Source: Thuidium tamariscinum (Eukaryota > Streptophyta > Bryopsida > Hypnales > Thuidiaceae). From it: a DNA stretch of 64,000 nt. The stretch covers positions 43,076,821 to 43,140,820 of the forward strand of contig OX344750.2 of the NCBI GenBank assembly GCA_947034885.2, read 5' to 3'. Of this stretch, positions 28,080 to 41,510 are shown piece by piece. Positions within the stretch are counted from its first letter, which is position 1. Each line of letters opens with the position of its first letter. The translations under genes were made by a program, and so were the position numbers. The notes beneath the pieces were generated by a model. The model was not told the DNA's origin. It worked only from the letters and a program-made list of their open reading frames with translations, and did no database searches.

Positions 28080-28813
28080 GGGTAAATGCAAGAAACACTT
28101 GTACTATTTCCCGTCACCACCTAAGTGCTGATCTGTTTTTTGGCCACAAATTTTTCATTTTTGCTCGAAATGACTCAAGATTTCTAGAGAAGGTACTCAT
28201 AACTATCATATACTTTACATAATTTTTTCATAATTTTCAAAAATAATTTAATACTAAAATAGTACTAGTGATTAAATGTCACAAATGCCAATTTGGAGGT
28301 TTTTAGTACTAAGGAGTACCTTTTTTTAATGATTTTGAGATGAAATTTGGATGAGATGGTCTTCTAGTAGTTTTACATCACTCCACATGAGGGATTTTGA
28401 AAAAAGTTATTTTTATGTGGTGTGGAAGTCTACAAAGTGAGCTTCTTTCTGCTTGAATTTTGAAACATATAAAATATTATTTTGGTGGTTTTTTTGGTTG
28501 ATGACCGTCTCCATAGAGTTTTTGCAAATGGCCACTTTTAATTTTTTTGTATTTACTTATTTTTTCTATTTTTCCCGAATAAAAACATGAAGGTATGTAT
28601 TTTCTTGAGGTTTGGCACTTTTTAAATTCTCCTACTTAGAGAATTTTTCTATCAATTTTTTTCAGTGAAAACCTTCATCTTAGAGGTCTATACATTTTTC
28701 ATATTTTTCAAATTTTTTTCAAATTAATTTTCTAATTTTAAAGTACTCCAGAAAAAGTCATGAGTACTGTTGTAAAACGCAACAAATAGTATAGGTGTTT
28801 CTTGCATTCACCC
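28080..28813. mobile_element. Non-autonomous DNA transposon, family M4, copy 1 (4-bp TSD CATT)
   Basis: The ends are inverted repeats: GGGTAAATGCAAGAAACACT at the left and, reverse-complemented, GGGTGAATGCAAGAAACAC at the right. It is directly flanked by CATT on both sides (28076-28079 and 28814-28817). The interior (TACTAAAATAGTACTAGTG, AGTACTAAGGAGTACC and others) matches the copy at 47499-48199 in inverted orientation. There is no transposase. The 4-bp duplication recurs at all three copies in this window with a different sequence each time. Confidence 0.8.
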
Positions 28814-28984
28814 CATTGTACATTCATAATTTTAATTAATTAATTTAAATTTTTTTTTAACTCCCCTAGATCCCCCCCTTCAAATTTTTAAAGAATATAT
28901 TAATTAAAATTAATTCCTTACCCTCCTCCCCTCCCCCCTACTTGTCATTTTTTAAAGGAAGTTAACATGGCTATCAATATGGGA

Positions 28985-29345
28985 CATACCAAATATCTGT
29001 GTTTGTATTCTAGTATTGTACCTATATTTGTACTCATACAATATCTATACCATGTATCCATATATGTATTCTAGTATTGTATCTATATTTGTATTCATAC
29101 AATATCCATATCATCTATCCATATTCACTTCCACATTCATATTCATATCCATATTGCTATACCAAGTATTTGTATCCATGTTCTCGTATTCTATTTCTAT
29201 TTCTATTCATATAGTATTTGTATTCATATTCATACTCTTATATCAAATATTCATATTCCTATATCAAATATTCATGTCTATATTTTGGTATCATACATGT
29301 GTCTGGTATTCATATAGTATTCGTATCCATATCCTTATTTGGTTG
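28985..29345. repeat. Degenerate simple repeat (TATTCATATCCATA type)
   Basis: About 360 bp of imperfect tandem units such as TATTCATATCCATATT and TTCTAGTATTGTATCTAT. One frame stays open and encodes a Tyr/Ser/Ile-rich peptide, a consequence of the repeat and not a gene. Confidence 0.75.
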
Positions 29346-31715
29346 GCTTAGATTAAATCTCACAAAAATAAACGACTTGTGAATTTTCAAGAAGAGAAGC
29401 ATTTTTTTGGAAAAAAAATATCAACGGCCTATGATTTTTGAGAGAAGGGGGGGGGGCAACTAATGGCAAATTAGATGTGTGCGGCTTCTTTGGGGCCATA
29501 GTAATTTGGAGGGGGCTACATTGGATTAGATTTGATTTACAAAATCACTATAATACTACACTAAAATTACAATATATTGTTATTTATCCCATCTTGTAAC
29601 TCATTGTTATTCTTATTTAGTTGACATTTTGTACGAAACATTTTTTATTAGTATCACAAAAACTAAATTTCATTATTAGGGCAGTTCTCAGTCTAAATTA
29701 AATTATGTACAAAGTCTTATGTAAAAAATATGCAATGGGGAAAATTCATGGAGAAGGAGATAATTTTAGCAAATCTTAGTTTTTCCTATAGGCTACCACT
29801 TTAGATTCATTTCTAAATTTTTTCTAAATTATGGTTGAAAACTATTTTCTTCTATGTTTAATTAGAACATTGTAAATTTTTAAAATCCTTTCACCTATAA
29901 CCAATGACATTATTTTATTTTCAAGGGATAAATAATTTTTCAATAATACAAAAAAATTCTAAATTATTTCAAGAATAAACAAACTTGAAGTGCATCTCTT
30001 CTAGGAGAGTTCTACTAAGCAAATAATATCAAGAATCACATGAATGGATTTAGTGATCCATCCATCTATCTTTGATTGGGCTATAATAAATATATGTTTT
30101 ATTGTAAATATTAAGCAATGCAAATTAAAAAATGAAGTCTTTAATAATAATCAACCATGTCAAAATTTGACAAATCTATGACAATAGCATTTGTCAATTT
30201 ATGAATATCTAAAGACCTTGCAAACCATCCATTGAGTTTATTGAGCCTCTAGAAATAAAGGTTTAATGATATTAAACATACATTTTCTTGGTAATAAACT
30301 TCAATACCAAGAAAGTTTAAAAGTCTTCAAAATATTAAGATTTTTTTAAACCAATTTATTTGAATGGTTCTTACCATTTGATGTAAAAAGGGATACCATT
30401 GAAATAACTAAAGGTTAGTAGTAGTAGTCATCATTAATTTTGGCATAAGTAAAAACCTTATAATCATGAAAAAATTCACTTGTTAATCAAGCCAAAGAAT
30501 CTACTAACCCCCAAAATACAACATCAATAGTAGAATGAAAAAAAATCTTTTTTTAAAATCTAAAAGACTAAACTATAATGACCAACAAAGACCTTTGATT
30601 GTTCTATTTTATTTGTTGATCCTCAAGAAATACTAAGTAATTGGAAAATATCTATGTATCTTAATAAATTTGCCATTATATTAATAGAATTCTAAGGTGA
30701 CTTACGACATGCTAAAATAACTTTTTACTTAGTCATTGTTGCAAAATGAATTAGGAATTGCCAAATCATGTCCTAAAGATGATGCAAACACTTCTTCATA
30801 TTATGCAAGTTAGGATATCCTAAAAACTACTCATTGAAGCGCATAATTCCATAAATGACTACAAGGTTTGCATTCATGAAACTAGTGAAGAAAAAAAATC
30901 TCCAATATTAAAATTACATTATGAACAATTGATGATTGCTTTTAGGTATTAAATTGGAAGTCAATCATAAAAAATTGACCACATAAATGCATATTCTTTT
31001 GTTTAGTGCATGGAAAGTCAAACATGACATCTATAAGGTTGAAAATTGGGAGATTGACAGAAGTGGTTCACCTATTAGTCTTGGGATTTTTGAGATGTAA
31101 ACCTCTCTTTGTTGTTTAGGTCAAAAATTGTGCCTTCATGTACTAAAGCCACATGTATGATTCAAAAAGCTCTTAATTTATTGTTCTAGCTAATTAGGAT
31201 TGAAAATTACATCATTGAGAATGTCTATCTATCTTAATGAAGTGTAACCATGTTGTTATCCTCAATTTTGAATTCAAACAAGTTTATTGAATTTTAGACT
31301 AATTTATACAAAAAATCAATTTTTATTTTTTTCAAGAAAACTATTTTTTGTATTTAATGATATGCAAATGCATTGTATGCTAAATACTTTTAAAATATAA
31401 TTTGATTTCTAATTTGTCAATAGTTATGTGTTTTGCAATCTCAAAGTATTCTATGTTAAGTATAAAAATTCTAAATTAAATGATGAAATATTCATTGTTA
31501 TGTATCTCTTCAACTACAATTTTTTTTATCAATGTCATAGTTTAAATTAGAAACTACAATCACATATTTTGACAAAGATTTTATATGGACATCACATCCG
31601 TGATGTTTAATTACAAAAATCCCTAATTGTGTATAACCCCAAAATTCAAACATTTCATAAAAATAATGTGTACAAACAAGAAAAATGTAGATCTTTGGTA
31701 AATGTAATTTGACCC
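29346..31715. other. AT-rich intergenic DNA
   Basis: A poly-G tract lies near 29447-29456. Otherwise no gene or repeat structure can be supported. Confidence 0.45.
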
Positions 31716-31990
31716 ATTAGGGGATTTTTGAGGCCATTGGAAGACTGTAGGTTCCCAAACTGCGGGAATGTAGTTTTTGCCACATGAACAAGAATCCTAT
31801 GTGGTCGAGAGAGTGCCACATCATTAAATATTAATTTTTTAAAATTTTTTTTGGGCTTTTTTTCATATTTCAGGCCCCCCCTATTTTTTATTTTGGGTAA
31901 ATGCTGGCTTGACAGCAACCAGCAGTTATGGGAATAGTTTCGAGGAACAACCCTGAAACAACCCTTTGGAGGCCTCAAATCCCCTCTAAT
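31716..31990. mobile_element. Short TIR element (MITE), about 275 bp
   Basis: The left end ATTAGGGGATTTTTGAGGCC and the right end, reverse-complemented as ATTAGAGGGGATTTGAGGCC, form imperfect inverted repeats of about 28 bp. A related right end (CCCTCAAATCTCCTCTAATG) lies at about 38062-38081. No coding capacity is seen and the target duplication is not clear. Confidence 0.6.
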
Positions 31991-33037
31991 GTCCTAACCC
32001 TCTTCATGAGCTATAAATTGATCCTCAAGCCTAACAACGACATCCAAAAGAGTTTTTTTTATCTATATATTGAAACACATGAACTTCCATGGCCTTTAAG
32101 GACTAACTAACATTGAAAACCATTGGACAAACTTCGCACTAATTGAAAAATCATATGAAAGAAGCTCCTCCAATTGTCTTGCTGAGCATCAATAAGCAAA
32201 AAAGGACAAGTTGCCTATGTTTCACCAATATTGGTGGACACTTCCATTGGTGAAGACTAGTCAATCTTGAAGGAATCAATACCTATGAAATTCCTATCGT
32301 TTTTCTCTTCATTCATTGTTTTGCATGAAAGTGCGATTGTTAATTGTACCCCTATGATACACTCTTTGAAGTTTTCACATACAAATACATACAAGGTAGG
32401 CCCTAAAAGACTTTCGTTTCAATCCACCATTCCATTTGTTGATATCTTTTTGGTGCAATGTTAGTAAATATCAAATCTTGTTCTATGCAAAAATGAATTG
32501 GCATGCTTGTGACTTTTTCAAATTAATTAAATTCATCAATCAATATGAAAAAATAATGATAATTTAATAGAAATAGCACATCCATAGCACTGAATGATTA
32601 TTTTTACAAATCCTTTAATATACAATTGCTGAAGGCATGTAGTATTTTGTAACATTAGGTAAAATCTTAATACAAAAATGACTACCAGAGTAAAATTTGG
32701 GTGTCTGAAATCACTATTAAATTAAAAAAACTACATAAGAAATCTAGGAAAAATCCACAAAAGAATTAATCCTTAGTTACAACTCGTATGCCCATCTGCC
32801 ATTTTTATGGTCAAAATAAAAGTAAAAATAATTTTCAAATTCTTTTAAATTCATAAAAACATCAAAATTTAATATCTTTCTCACCATTGGTTGGAATACC
32901 ACAAATCAAAGTTTGTGCTCCTATCCTTATTGAGGGTTGTTCAACAATGCTAGGATTGCATCTAGGGAAGCATGGACGGTTGAAGAAATCTCATTGTAAG
33001 AAACAAAACAAAACAAATAGCCTATCTTAAAGGGATG
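31991..33037. other. AT-rich intergenic DNA
   Basis: I see nothing that can be supported as a gene or a complete element. Confidence 0.4.
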
Positions 33038-33760
33038 GAATCCCTAAATGCAAAATTGCATTTTTTGGCAATGTAGTGATTTTGGGCAACTCATTACAGC
33101 TAAAGTTTTTTTTCTATAAAATTTTCACACAAAATGTGCCTAAAGAGTAGCTGTAAGGCCCAACAATTTTGACAATTTTTGACTTTGTGGTTAAAAAGTT
33201 ATTGTATGATATGTGATTTTTGTTGCTTAATGGGCAACCAAGGTAGTTCAAAAAAATTCTTTAAATTTTCTTTAATTTTAAATTACAAATTGAAATTGAT
33301 TTATTAAATTCATAGAGACATAGGAAGCTTTGAGTTGTTCCATTTTTCAATTAATAAGATGAAGGTCATGAGGAATTTTAGTTTGTGGGTAGGTATAGAG
33401 TCTGTGAAAATGATACCTACCTACAAACCAACTAAAATTCCTCATAACTTTTGTCTTATTAATCCAAATGGAATGATTCAAAGCTTCTAATGCCTATGTA
33501 AACCTAAAAAATCAATTTCTATTTGTAATATTAAATAATTCAAATTTAAATAATTTTTTTGAGCTACTCAAGGTGCTCGTCAAGCAACAAAAATCCCATA
33601 TCATGCAATAACTTTTTAACCACAAAGTCAAAAGTTGTAAAAATTGTTGGGCCTTAAAGCTACCTTGTCTAAAAATTTCAAAGAGAAAAAAACCCTCTAA
33701 CTATAGTGAGTTGCCCAAAATCATTGTGTTGCCAAAAAACAAAGTTTTTGCATTTAGGGG
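33038..33760. mobile_element. Foldback DNA transposon (family FB-II), copy 1
   Basis: About 720 bp made of two inverted arms of roughly 350 bp meeting at about 33400, where GTGGGTAGGTAT faces ATACCTACCTAC. The outer ends are CCCTAAATGCAAAA at the left and, reverse-complemented, CCCCTAAATGCAAAA at the right. The right end abuts TTAA; the left does not. A half copy, interrupted by another element, lies at about 38500-39210. No protein is encoded. Confidence 0.65.
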
Positions 33761-34115
33761 TTAATACTTGTAGGCTAGTCAACTACTTTAATTACCATTG
33801 TTGTCTAGCACTAGACAACACTTTTGGATAGAAAAAAAAAAAAATTTCAATTTTTTTTTCATATGAGCAAAATTGCTTCTTTTTTGAATTTTAAAACTAA
33901 GAATGCTACAATCAAACAAAATTATAAGAAAAACATTGCAAAATGATAAGCATTTGCTCAATATTATGAAGTCTTCTGCATGGAGAATTCAAAAATTGAT
34001 GTTTTGTTTATTGAATCTTATGCATTTTCATAGAAATTGATTGAAGAATTTTTTTGAGTAGACATGCAAGTTTTCAATTTTTAAAGATAGAAATCATATT
34101 TTTGACAAGATTGTA

Positions 34116-34810
34116 AAATAGTATACCAATCAAAATGTTGTTTTTGAATTCGTAGTGAATTTGTTTTCTATATTGCCAACTTTAACACCCTACCGAGGAT
34201 TGAAAAATTGGTTTTTTTATCATGAAAGTTTTTTTTAAAGATTACCTCTAAGTTAATAATATACATGCCAAATTTCAAGGATAAAGAATTTTAACAAAAA
34301 AGTCATTTGAAATCTACCAACATACATAGTAATGTGTAGTAGAGGATATAGGATTGAAAAAAAACAATTTGATGAAATTTTTGTCATAGAATTATCTCTA
34401 TGTTGATAGTATTTGTACCAAATTTCAAAGTCAAAAAATTTATACAAAAAAAAGACATTGGAGATCTATGAACATTTGAAATCTATCAACATGTGTCATT
34501 GTAAGAGACAATTTCATTACTACCAACTTTGAAACCTTCCCAAGGGTTGAAAAATTGTATCATTATACCATGAACTTTTTCTTACAAAATGAACTCAATA
34601 TTAATAACATATTTGCCAAATTTCAAGTTGAAAAGAAATGTACAAAAAATTATTGGAAATCTACCAACATGTGTCCTCTGACCCCCTCCTGAGGACTAGA
34701 AAATCAATTAAAAATCAATTTCCTAGTCCTTGGGAGGGTGTCAAAGTTGGTAGCATTGAAATTTCTTTTACTACAAATTCTAAAATGACATTTTGATTGG
34801 TACCCTACTA
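34116..34810. mobile_element. Foldback DNA transposon (family FB-I), copy 2
   Basis: The ends AAATAGTATACCAATCAAAA (left) and TTTTGATTGGTACCCTACTA (right) match those of copy 1 and are flanked by TA (34114-34115 and 34811-34812). Inside are the same modules (TCTACCAACATGTG, CAACTTTGACACC), but the right arm is short, so it has lost its second half by deletion. Confidence 0.6.
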
Positions 34811-34812
34811 TA

Positions 34813-37538
34813 CAATGAATTTTTGCTCTTAATACTTAAGATAATCTTTTTTGATGCAATCTTTAAGTGAATTATAGAATGTATATATAATGTATCATTT
34901 GTGGTTTTTAAAAAATCCTTGAGCTTTTAAGGGTTGAAAGAAAATCTACAAAATATGATAGTCTTACAAGGACTTTGCAAGGAAATCCACAACAATTGCA
35001 CTGTAATTGGGATCTGAAGCAAAATTATTGACTGTACCATTGCTGACATTGTTTAGGAAAAAATAAAAATAAAATCATCTAGCACTAGGCCTATACAAAT
35101 TAATGCCAATGATTTTTTTTTCTGTAATAATTCTTAAGCAAAATTCAAAACATTGAATACATGTAAAAACTTTATATGAACTCACCTCTAAAATATTGCA
35201 ATGTTTTGAGGTTCAAAACAACTTCAAAATATTTGTATTAAAAACAAAGGTTAATATCTTCATCTATTTTTATTCTATAACAAATCCAACTAAAGGATCT
35301 TTTTGATAATTTAATCAAGTCCTTCCTAAATTTTGAAGTAAAAATTTAACCTAATTTTTATCATTATTTTTAAATTATAAAGTTAAATGTAATACTAGAT
35401 GAAAGGAGATAACTAACCTACTAATAACTTTACAAAAAAATTGAGAGTTAATAATTACAATAGCAAAAATATTTCTTTAAACAATAAGTACCTACTATAA
35501 TTTTATTTGGGTAAGTTTTCAAAATTGAGCTCAAAAAATTCTTCTATATATTTACTCAACTTTCATTGTTTGTCCAAATAAACTTGTCATACCTTCCACT
35601 TCATTATTTGGAATTGAATAGTTCTAATGTTTTTGAATAGACATCAATTTATGCAATCAAATACTACTAATTAGGTTTTTAAAATATACTTATAGTTGTT
35701 CATTTTGAAATTAAAATTTTAAGAAAATTATAACTTTTGCAAATTTACTATAATGATGTGAAACAAAAATGTACATGTAGATTAGAATAATTAATTTTAG
35801 TACTAAAAATCTCTTAGAGAAATATCATATTATAGTAGCAATACAATATTGTTGAGTTTTCAAAAAACCAAAGTAGACTCTTTAGGAGCTATCAAAAAGC
35901 TCATAGGAATTCATCTTATAAGGTATATGTAACCAATCATTTAAGGTATTCTAATCATAATCTAGTCTAGTGCAAAGCAAAACAAATATTTTCAAAGCTG
36001 CAAAGATAAAAATGATGAGGATTGCAAAAACTTTGGTAATTTTATCACATGAATTGAAATTACTACAAATTTTGGAAGGCAAAAAGTGTGCTAGATCCAA
36101 TGCCAATTTGTGGAGTCTTCTAATTTTGATCACACAAAAAACTACTGTTTTACTTGCTCCTTTCTACTTTCTTACACACTACTTTGGAACATGTATTATG
36201 AACTTTTAGTCCCAACTTTAAAAACAAGAAAAAACAACATTCTAACCTTGGTTGAAAATACATCCATCAATAGGTTGGCTATAGGGGGCTGATTGGTTAT
36301 AGGTGGTTCTACCTTAGTTGCCTACAACAACTCTACCATATTTAATGCAGTACGTGTTTTGCTACTAATAGTGCAATACATATTCTATTATAATGCATTG
36401 AATTCAAATTTGTTGTTTTATTGAGAGTCAAGTTAAAAATAGAATAGTATATTCATGTTCCATATGAATTTGAATTCATCATCCATTAATCAAAATTTTA
36501 AAGCATTTGTTTTAAAAAAAGAATGCCCCTTTTCTTTCAATCCTATTTTGCAAGGCTTAACAATGTATAAAATTTACAAAAATGATAAAGCTAGGATTTA
36601 AAATAAAAATCTAGAAGATCCTTTGAAATACAAGTACACCCAACTACAATGCCCTCTAAAGACCTTGTGATTTTACATAGGGCAATTTCTCTAGGTAATT
36701 AAAATTCTATCAATTATTGAAGTTTGAATCATAGTTGTTGTTTGTTTTGTACAATTCTAGTAATGAATGCCACATTATTATTAAATTACCTATAAAAGTA
36801 TATACATGTCTAAAAAATAGCACAATTTTTTGTAATCTATACTATTCAATTTTATTTTTTGATTTGGTTTGCTTTAATTAAGGTCGCAACTTAGATTTTG
36901 ATAAACATTGGGGCCAACAAGCAATGACTTTTATGGTTGAAAAGGTCTTAAAGTTCATTTTAGCACATAATAGGCATATGGTCATCTCAAGTCTAGTAGT
37001 CAACAATATATCAAATATATTTTGTAATTAAAATACTACAAAAGTTGTTTTAAAGCGAAAGAAATAGTAATTTTCTTTCAAAAAATCCTCCAACAAATGT
37101 CTTTTTAAATAAAAGAGCATGAACTTAGAGAATGTGTAAATGGACCTCACTACATAATACATTTGTGTTTTTGAAAATTATCCAAATTAGAAATTAAACA
37201 GTGGTAAGTTTAGTGAAAACTTTTCAACTCTACTTTTAAATGAAGAAGACACCTCCGTGGTGAAGAGATGCCTTACAATTACAATCAAGCCTAAATAATA
37301 GTTACAAAATGTCCTTAAAAATATACAAGTGCTAAGGTTGAATTGTAGATTAGGTTCAAATATCTTTTCAATTTTGTCAAGCTTGTCTACTCCATGTGTA
37401 ATTTTTTACATGTAGATTAGGCTCAATTCTTACATGAAAAAATTGTTAGGCTTAAAAATGTGGAAAGAATTTACTAATTGCTTTTATACATGTTACACTT
37501 TGCAAAATTGACTCCAATACACTCATACCAATAAGATA
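34813..37538. other. AT-rich intergenic DNA
   Basis: No gene is supported. Many A/T tracts and short ORFs without coding features are present. Confidence 0.4.
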
Positions 37539-40487
37539 TAGTAGGGTACCAATCAAAAAAGTATTTTTGAATTCATAGAGAAACAAATTTCAATGCTACC
37601 AACTTTGACACCCCCTTAAGGGCTAAAAATTGGGTTTCTAATGCCTAAAGATTTTTCACTATGTTTTCACCAAAACTGCTCCAAAATTATCATTTCTAAG
37701 ACAACTACCAATTTTTAAGAAAAAAACATTTTTGGAAAAATGTAATTGTAGAATCTTTTAGTACACTTGTTTGAGGAGATGTGGAAAAAATTTCAACAAT
37801 TTTTTACAAAAGATGAAATGTGAAGCCTTTGGAGGGCCGTTTTGAGTTTATTTCCAAAAATATTTCCAAAATCACTGGCCACTGTCAAGCCAATATTTAC
37901 CAAAATAAAAAAATAAAAAAATAAATTAAGGATCTTGAAATGTGAAAAAAATCCAAAAAAAATCCAATGATGTGCCAATCTCTCGTTTGAGTCGAATTCA
38001 ATCTTCTTCTTGCAACAATTTCTATGTTCTTATAGTTCGAAAATTCATAGTCTTTTGGAGCCCTCAAATCTCCTCTAATGTGTGAAGATTGCAAGATATT
38101 AGTGTTTGAAGTGACAAAAATCATTTTTTATACCATTGCAAAAATCTAAGCAACTACACTTCAGAAGGCCACATTTGTATGAAATAATGTCTAAAATGAT
38201 TGTAATTCTTTGGATTCATTCTTCAAATCAAGTTGGCTACATGCTTGAAAATTTTCAAATAATTTGAAATTGTACAACATGTAGGAAAAAAATAGTAAGT
38301 AGAAAGAAGTAGAGAATGATTCAAAATACTAAATTATTAACAATTTATTTATAAATTTAAGAAAAGTCAATGCCAATGGTTGTAATTTTGTGTTAAGCAA
38401 TCTACACTCAATGTTATAATTATAATTATAATTATTTTTAAATATTAAAAAATTGAATTAAATAAAGAATTTCAAACTTTTTTTTGATAGTATAGAGATT
38501 GTATAACTAGCCACAGATTACCCCAAACTAAAATTCCTCATGACTTTTGACTCATTCATCAAAATGAAATGATTCAAAGTTTTTTCTTTAAATACAAATC
38601 TAAACAATCAATTTAAAGTTTTTATTTAAAACAAAAATTAATTTAAAATTTTTTTTTTGCTCGGACTACTGGTCAAGTAATGAAAACTCATAAGAGGATT
38701 TTTGGGCCCCCAGGAGACCGTTTCAGGGGTGTTCCCCGAAATTGTTCCCACTGCTGCAGACCAGCACCTTGCTGGTCTGAATTTTTGAATTTTGAAAAAA
38801 AAAAATTAAAATTTTTTTTTCAAAAAACTTCAGAATGTATTAAAGAGAAAAAAATGATTTAAAAAAATATTTTAAAAATATTTAATATTTAATTAAAATT
38901 AATAAAAATTTATTATTTTCTGACTTGGCAGTCGCTCGACCACATCAACATCGCGTTCCCAGAGTTCCCAATGCGTTCCCAGCGTTTGGGAACTCGCAGT
39001 CTTGTACGGGAGCTGAAAATCCTCTTATGAGGTATTATACAATAACTTTTGAACCATGTGGTCAAAAGTTATGAAAATTGTTGGGAGTTAAAGCTATAGC
39101 CCGCAAAAATGTTGTGTGAAAATTTCAAAGGAAAAAAAATTCCATTCATAGGAACCTATCTAAAATCACTATATTGTCGAGAATTGCACTTTGGTCCTTT
39201 AGGGATTAACATGAATTTTCTTAAAGTAATATATCCTCTATATTAATAATATACATTCCAAATTTCAAGGCCAAAAGTTTTACACAAAAAGGATATTCTG
39301 AATATCTACCAACATGTATAGCAATGAGAAAAGAATTCATTGTTGCTAACTTTGACACTCTATTGAGGATTGAAGGAATTATATTTATATTTTTCAATGA
39401 AATTTTTGCCCTGAAATCATTTCTACATTGATAAATATGTGTGCCAAATTTCAATGCCAAAAGATTCACATAAAGAAAGATATTTGAAATCTACCAACAT
39501 GAGCTATTGTAAGAGACAATTCCACTACTATGAACTTTGACATCCCTTCAAGGTGTGAGATATTGGTTTCTTGCTATGATTTTTTTTCTAAAATCACCTC
39601 TATGTTGATAACATATGTACAAAATTTCAAGTTCAGAGTTTCTTTTTTACAAAATGAGATACTTGAAATCTACCAACATGTGTAGTTGTGAAAAATGATT
39701 TCACTATAGCCAACTTTGACACCCTTGAAGTTTTTTATATTTACCCTAAAACTTTGGTCATGAGATCTTCTTTAAGTTGCTTAGATGTGTGCCAAATTTT
39801 AAGTTCATTATTCTATCCAAAATAGATATTCAAAATCTACAAATAAGTGTAGTTGTGAGAATGTTCTTTATGTCCATATCAAACTTTGACCTACAAAATA
39901 ATAATACTCCAAGAGCTAAATAAATTATTCCTTAATCTATACATCTTGGTAGATTTTAAATATCTCATTTTGTAAGAAAAACTTTTGAATTTGAAATTTT
40001 GCACATATGTTATTAACATAGAGGTGATCTTGTAAAAAAATTCATGGTAAAAAAACCAAATTTTCATCCCTAAGAACGATGTTAAAGTTGGTAGTAGTAA
40101 AATCTTCTCTTACAATAGCTCATGATGGTAAATTTCAAATATCTTTCTTAATATGAATCTTTTGGCCTTGCAATTTGGAACACAAATTATCAACATAGGT
40201 GACATTCATGGCAAAATTTCATTTAAAAATAAAATTCCTTCAATTCTTCATAGAGTGTTAAAGTTGGCAGTACTAAAAGTTTTCTCATAGCTATACATGT
40301 TGGTAGATTTTGAATGTTTTTCTTTGCGTAAATCTTTTGGCCTTGAGGCATGTATGTTATTAACATAAAGAATGTATTATTATAATAATTCATGATTAAA
40401 AACCAAATTTCCAATCCTAGGGAAGGTGTCAAAATTGGTAGCATTGAAATTTCTTTCCCTTTGAATTCAAAAACACCAACCTTGCTA
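37539..40487. mobile_element. Foldback DNA transposon (family FB-I), copy 3, with nested insertions
   Basis: The left end TAGTAGGGTACCAATCAAAA lies at 37539 next to TA, and the FB-I modules reappear from about 39230 to 40470 in left-arm and then inverted right-arm order. Between about 37650 and 39210 lies foreign DNA: an FB-II half element (about 38500-39210) that itself carries a short TIR element (38688-39032). This is a three-level nest. The FB-I right end near 40487 is degenerate. Confidence 0.55.
38688..39032. mobile_element. Short TIR element (about 345 bp) nested in FB-II
   Basis: The left end CTCATAAGAGGATTTTTGGG and the right end, reverse-complemented as CCTCATAAGAGGATTTTCAG, form a clear terminal inverted repeat. 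The interior is GC-rich at its edges and A/T-rich in the middle and encodes nothing. It splits the FB-II sequence, whose text resumes on both sides. Confidence 0.65.
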
Positions 40488-41244
40488 TGCAACTTCTTTT
40501 TACGAGAGACTAATTAAGTTTGGATTAGGCATGTTATAAACGATTTTGAAATTCATAAGTTACTCATACAAAATTCAAAAGCTCATTTCCAAAGAATCTA
40601 GAATCTTGTGTTCTAGTGGAAACACCCAAAACCATCCAAATAAGGAATTCAGTATAGTTCAAGGTAACTTTGCTAAAAATAATATTTTTCTAATATTAGC
40701 GGAGTGAAAATCATGAATACTAAAAAAAAACAGTTTCTAGTTCTCATATATAATTTCTATGATTTTCCAAAGTATTGGCTCCCTAAACCACTAGAATGAT
40801 TCAATGAATGCCACCAAATTTGAACACTGCTAAAATCAACAGTGAACCAATCAAATTTTGACACGTGCCCTCAATATTTGTTAGCGAATTAGAGTCAAAC
40901 ATTTGGCAAATACATTAATTACAGTCTAGGGACCGCTTTGGATGAGTCTAGGGTCCACTACAAGGTACAGGGACGGTTTTCTCCCTTACAAACATGATTG
41001 ACAATATTTTTTACAGGTCAATGGTATTTTACAATTCCAGGCAGTTGCGCAAATATTTCTAGGGCATGACGCGGCAGCAGATGAAGGACTGACGTGGCAA
41101 GGCTACGGGTCCGCTGGAAACCCTAAAAGGCTTGGAGACAGGATCGGGGGTGGCAAGCAAGAGCCGAGTCCCTCGAAAGCCCTTCCCACACAACTCTGGT
41201 CGTCCTCGTGCTCGCCTCCCTCATACCCCTGCCCAACCCCAAAC
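40488..41244. promoter_or_regulatory. Intergenic DNA and promoter of RGGA copy 1
   Basis: The first part is AT-rich. From about 41090 the DNA is GC-rich with a telobox, AAACCCTAAAAGG, at about 41119, roughly 390 bp upstream of the ATG. The perfect inverted repeat begins at 41245, so this promoter differs from that of copy 2. Confidence 0.5.
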
Positions 41245-41510
41245 CCTCTTTCTCTGTCGCTCTGTGTGGTGTTTTGGTTCCTTGTTCGATTGCGTTCTTC
41301 CTCCCGTCTTCGCTGCTGTTCCGCGTGCCTCGCGTCAGCCTCTTTCATGGGAGTGAGCTTGTTCCTGGGTCGCCATTCTTGGATTGGAGTCGCCCGGCCG
41401 CCGCTGCGATGGTGATGTGAGCTTTAGGTTCGACCGACTCCTGAGGGGATTTTGGTGGTGGGGACGTTTTTCCACGGGGCGCGGATCGGGCATCCGAGGC
41501 GCGAGCAGCC

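Noticed and set aside
29016-29351. 111-codon Tyr/Ser/Ile-rich ORF
   Set aside because: It lies entirely in a degenerate TATTCATATCCATA repeat, which keeps the frame open without coding.
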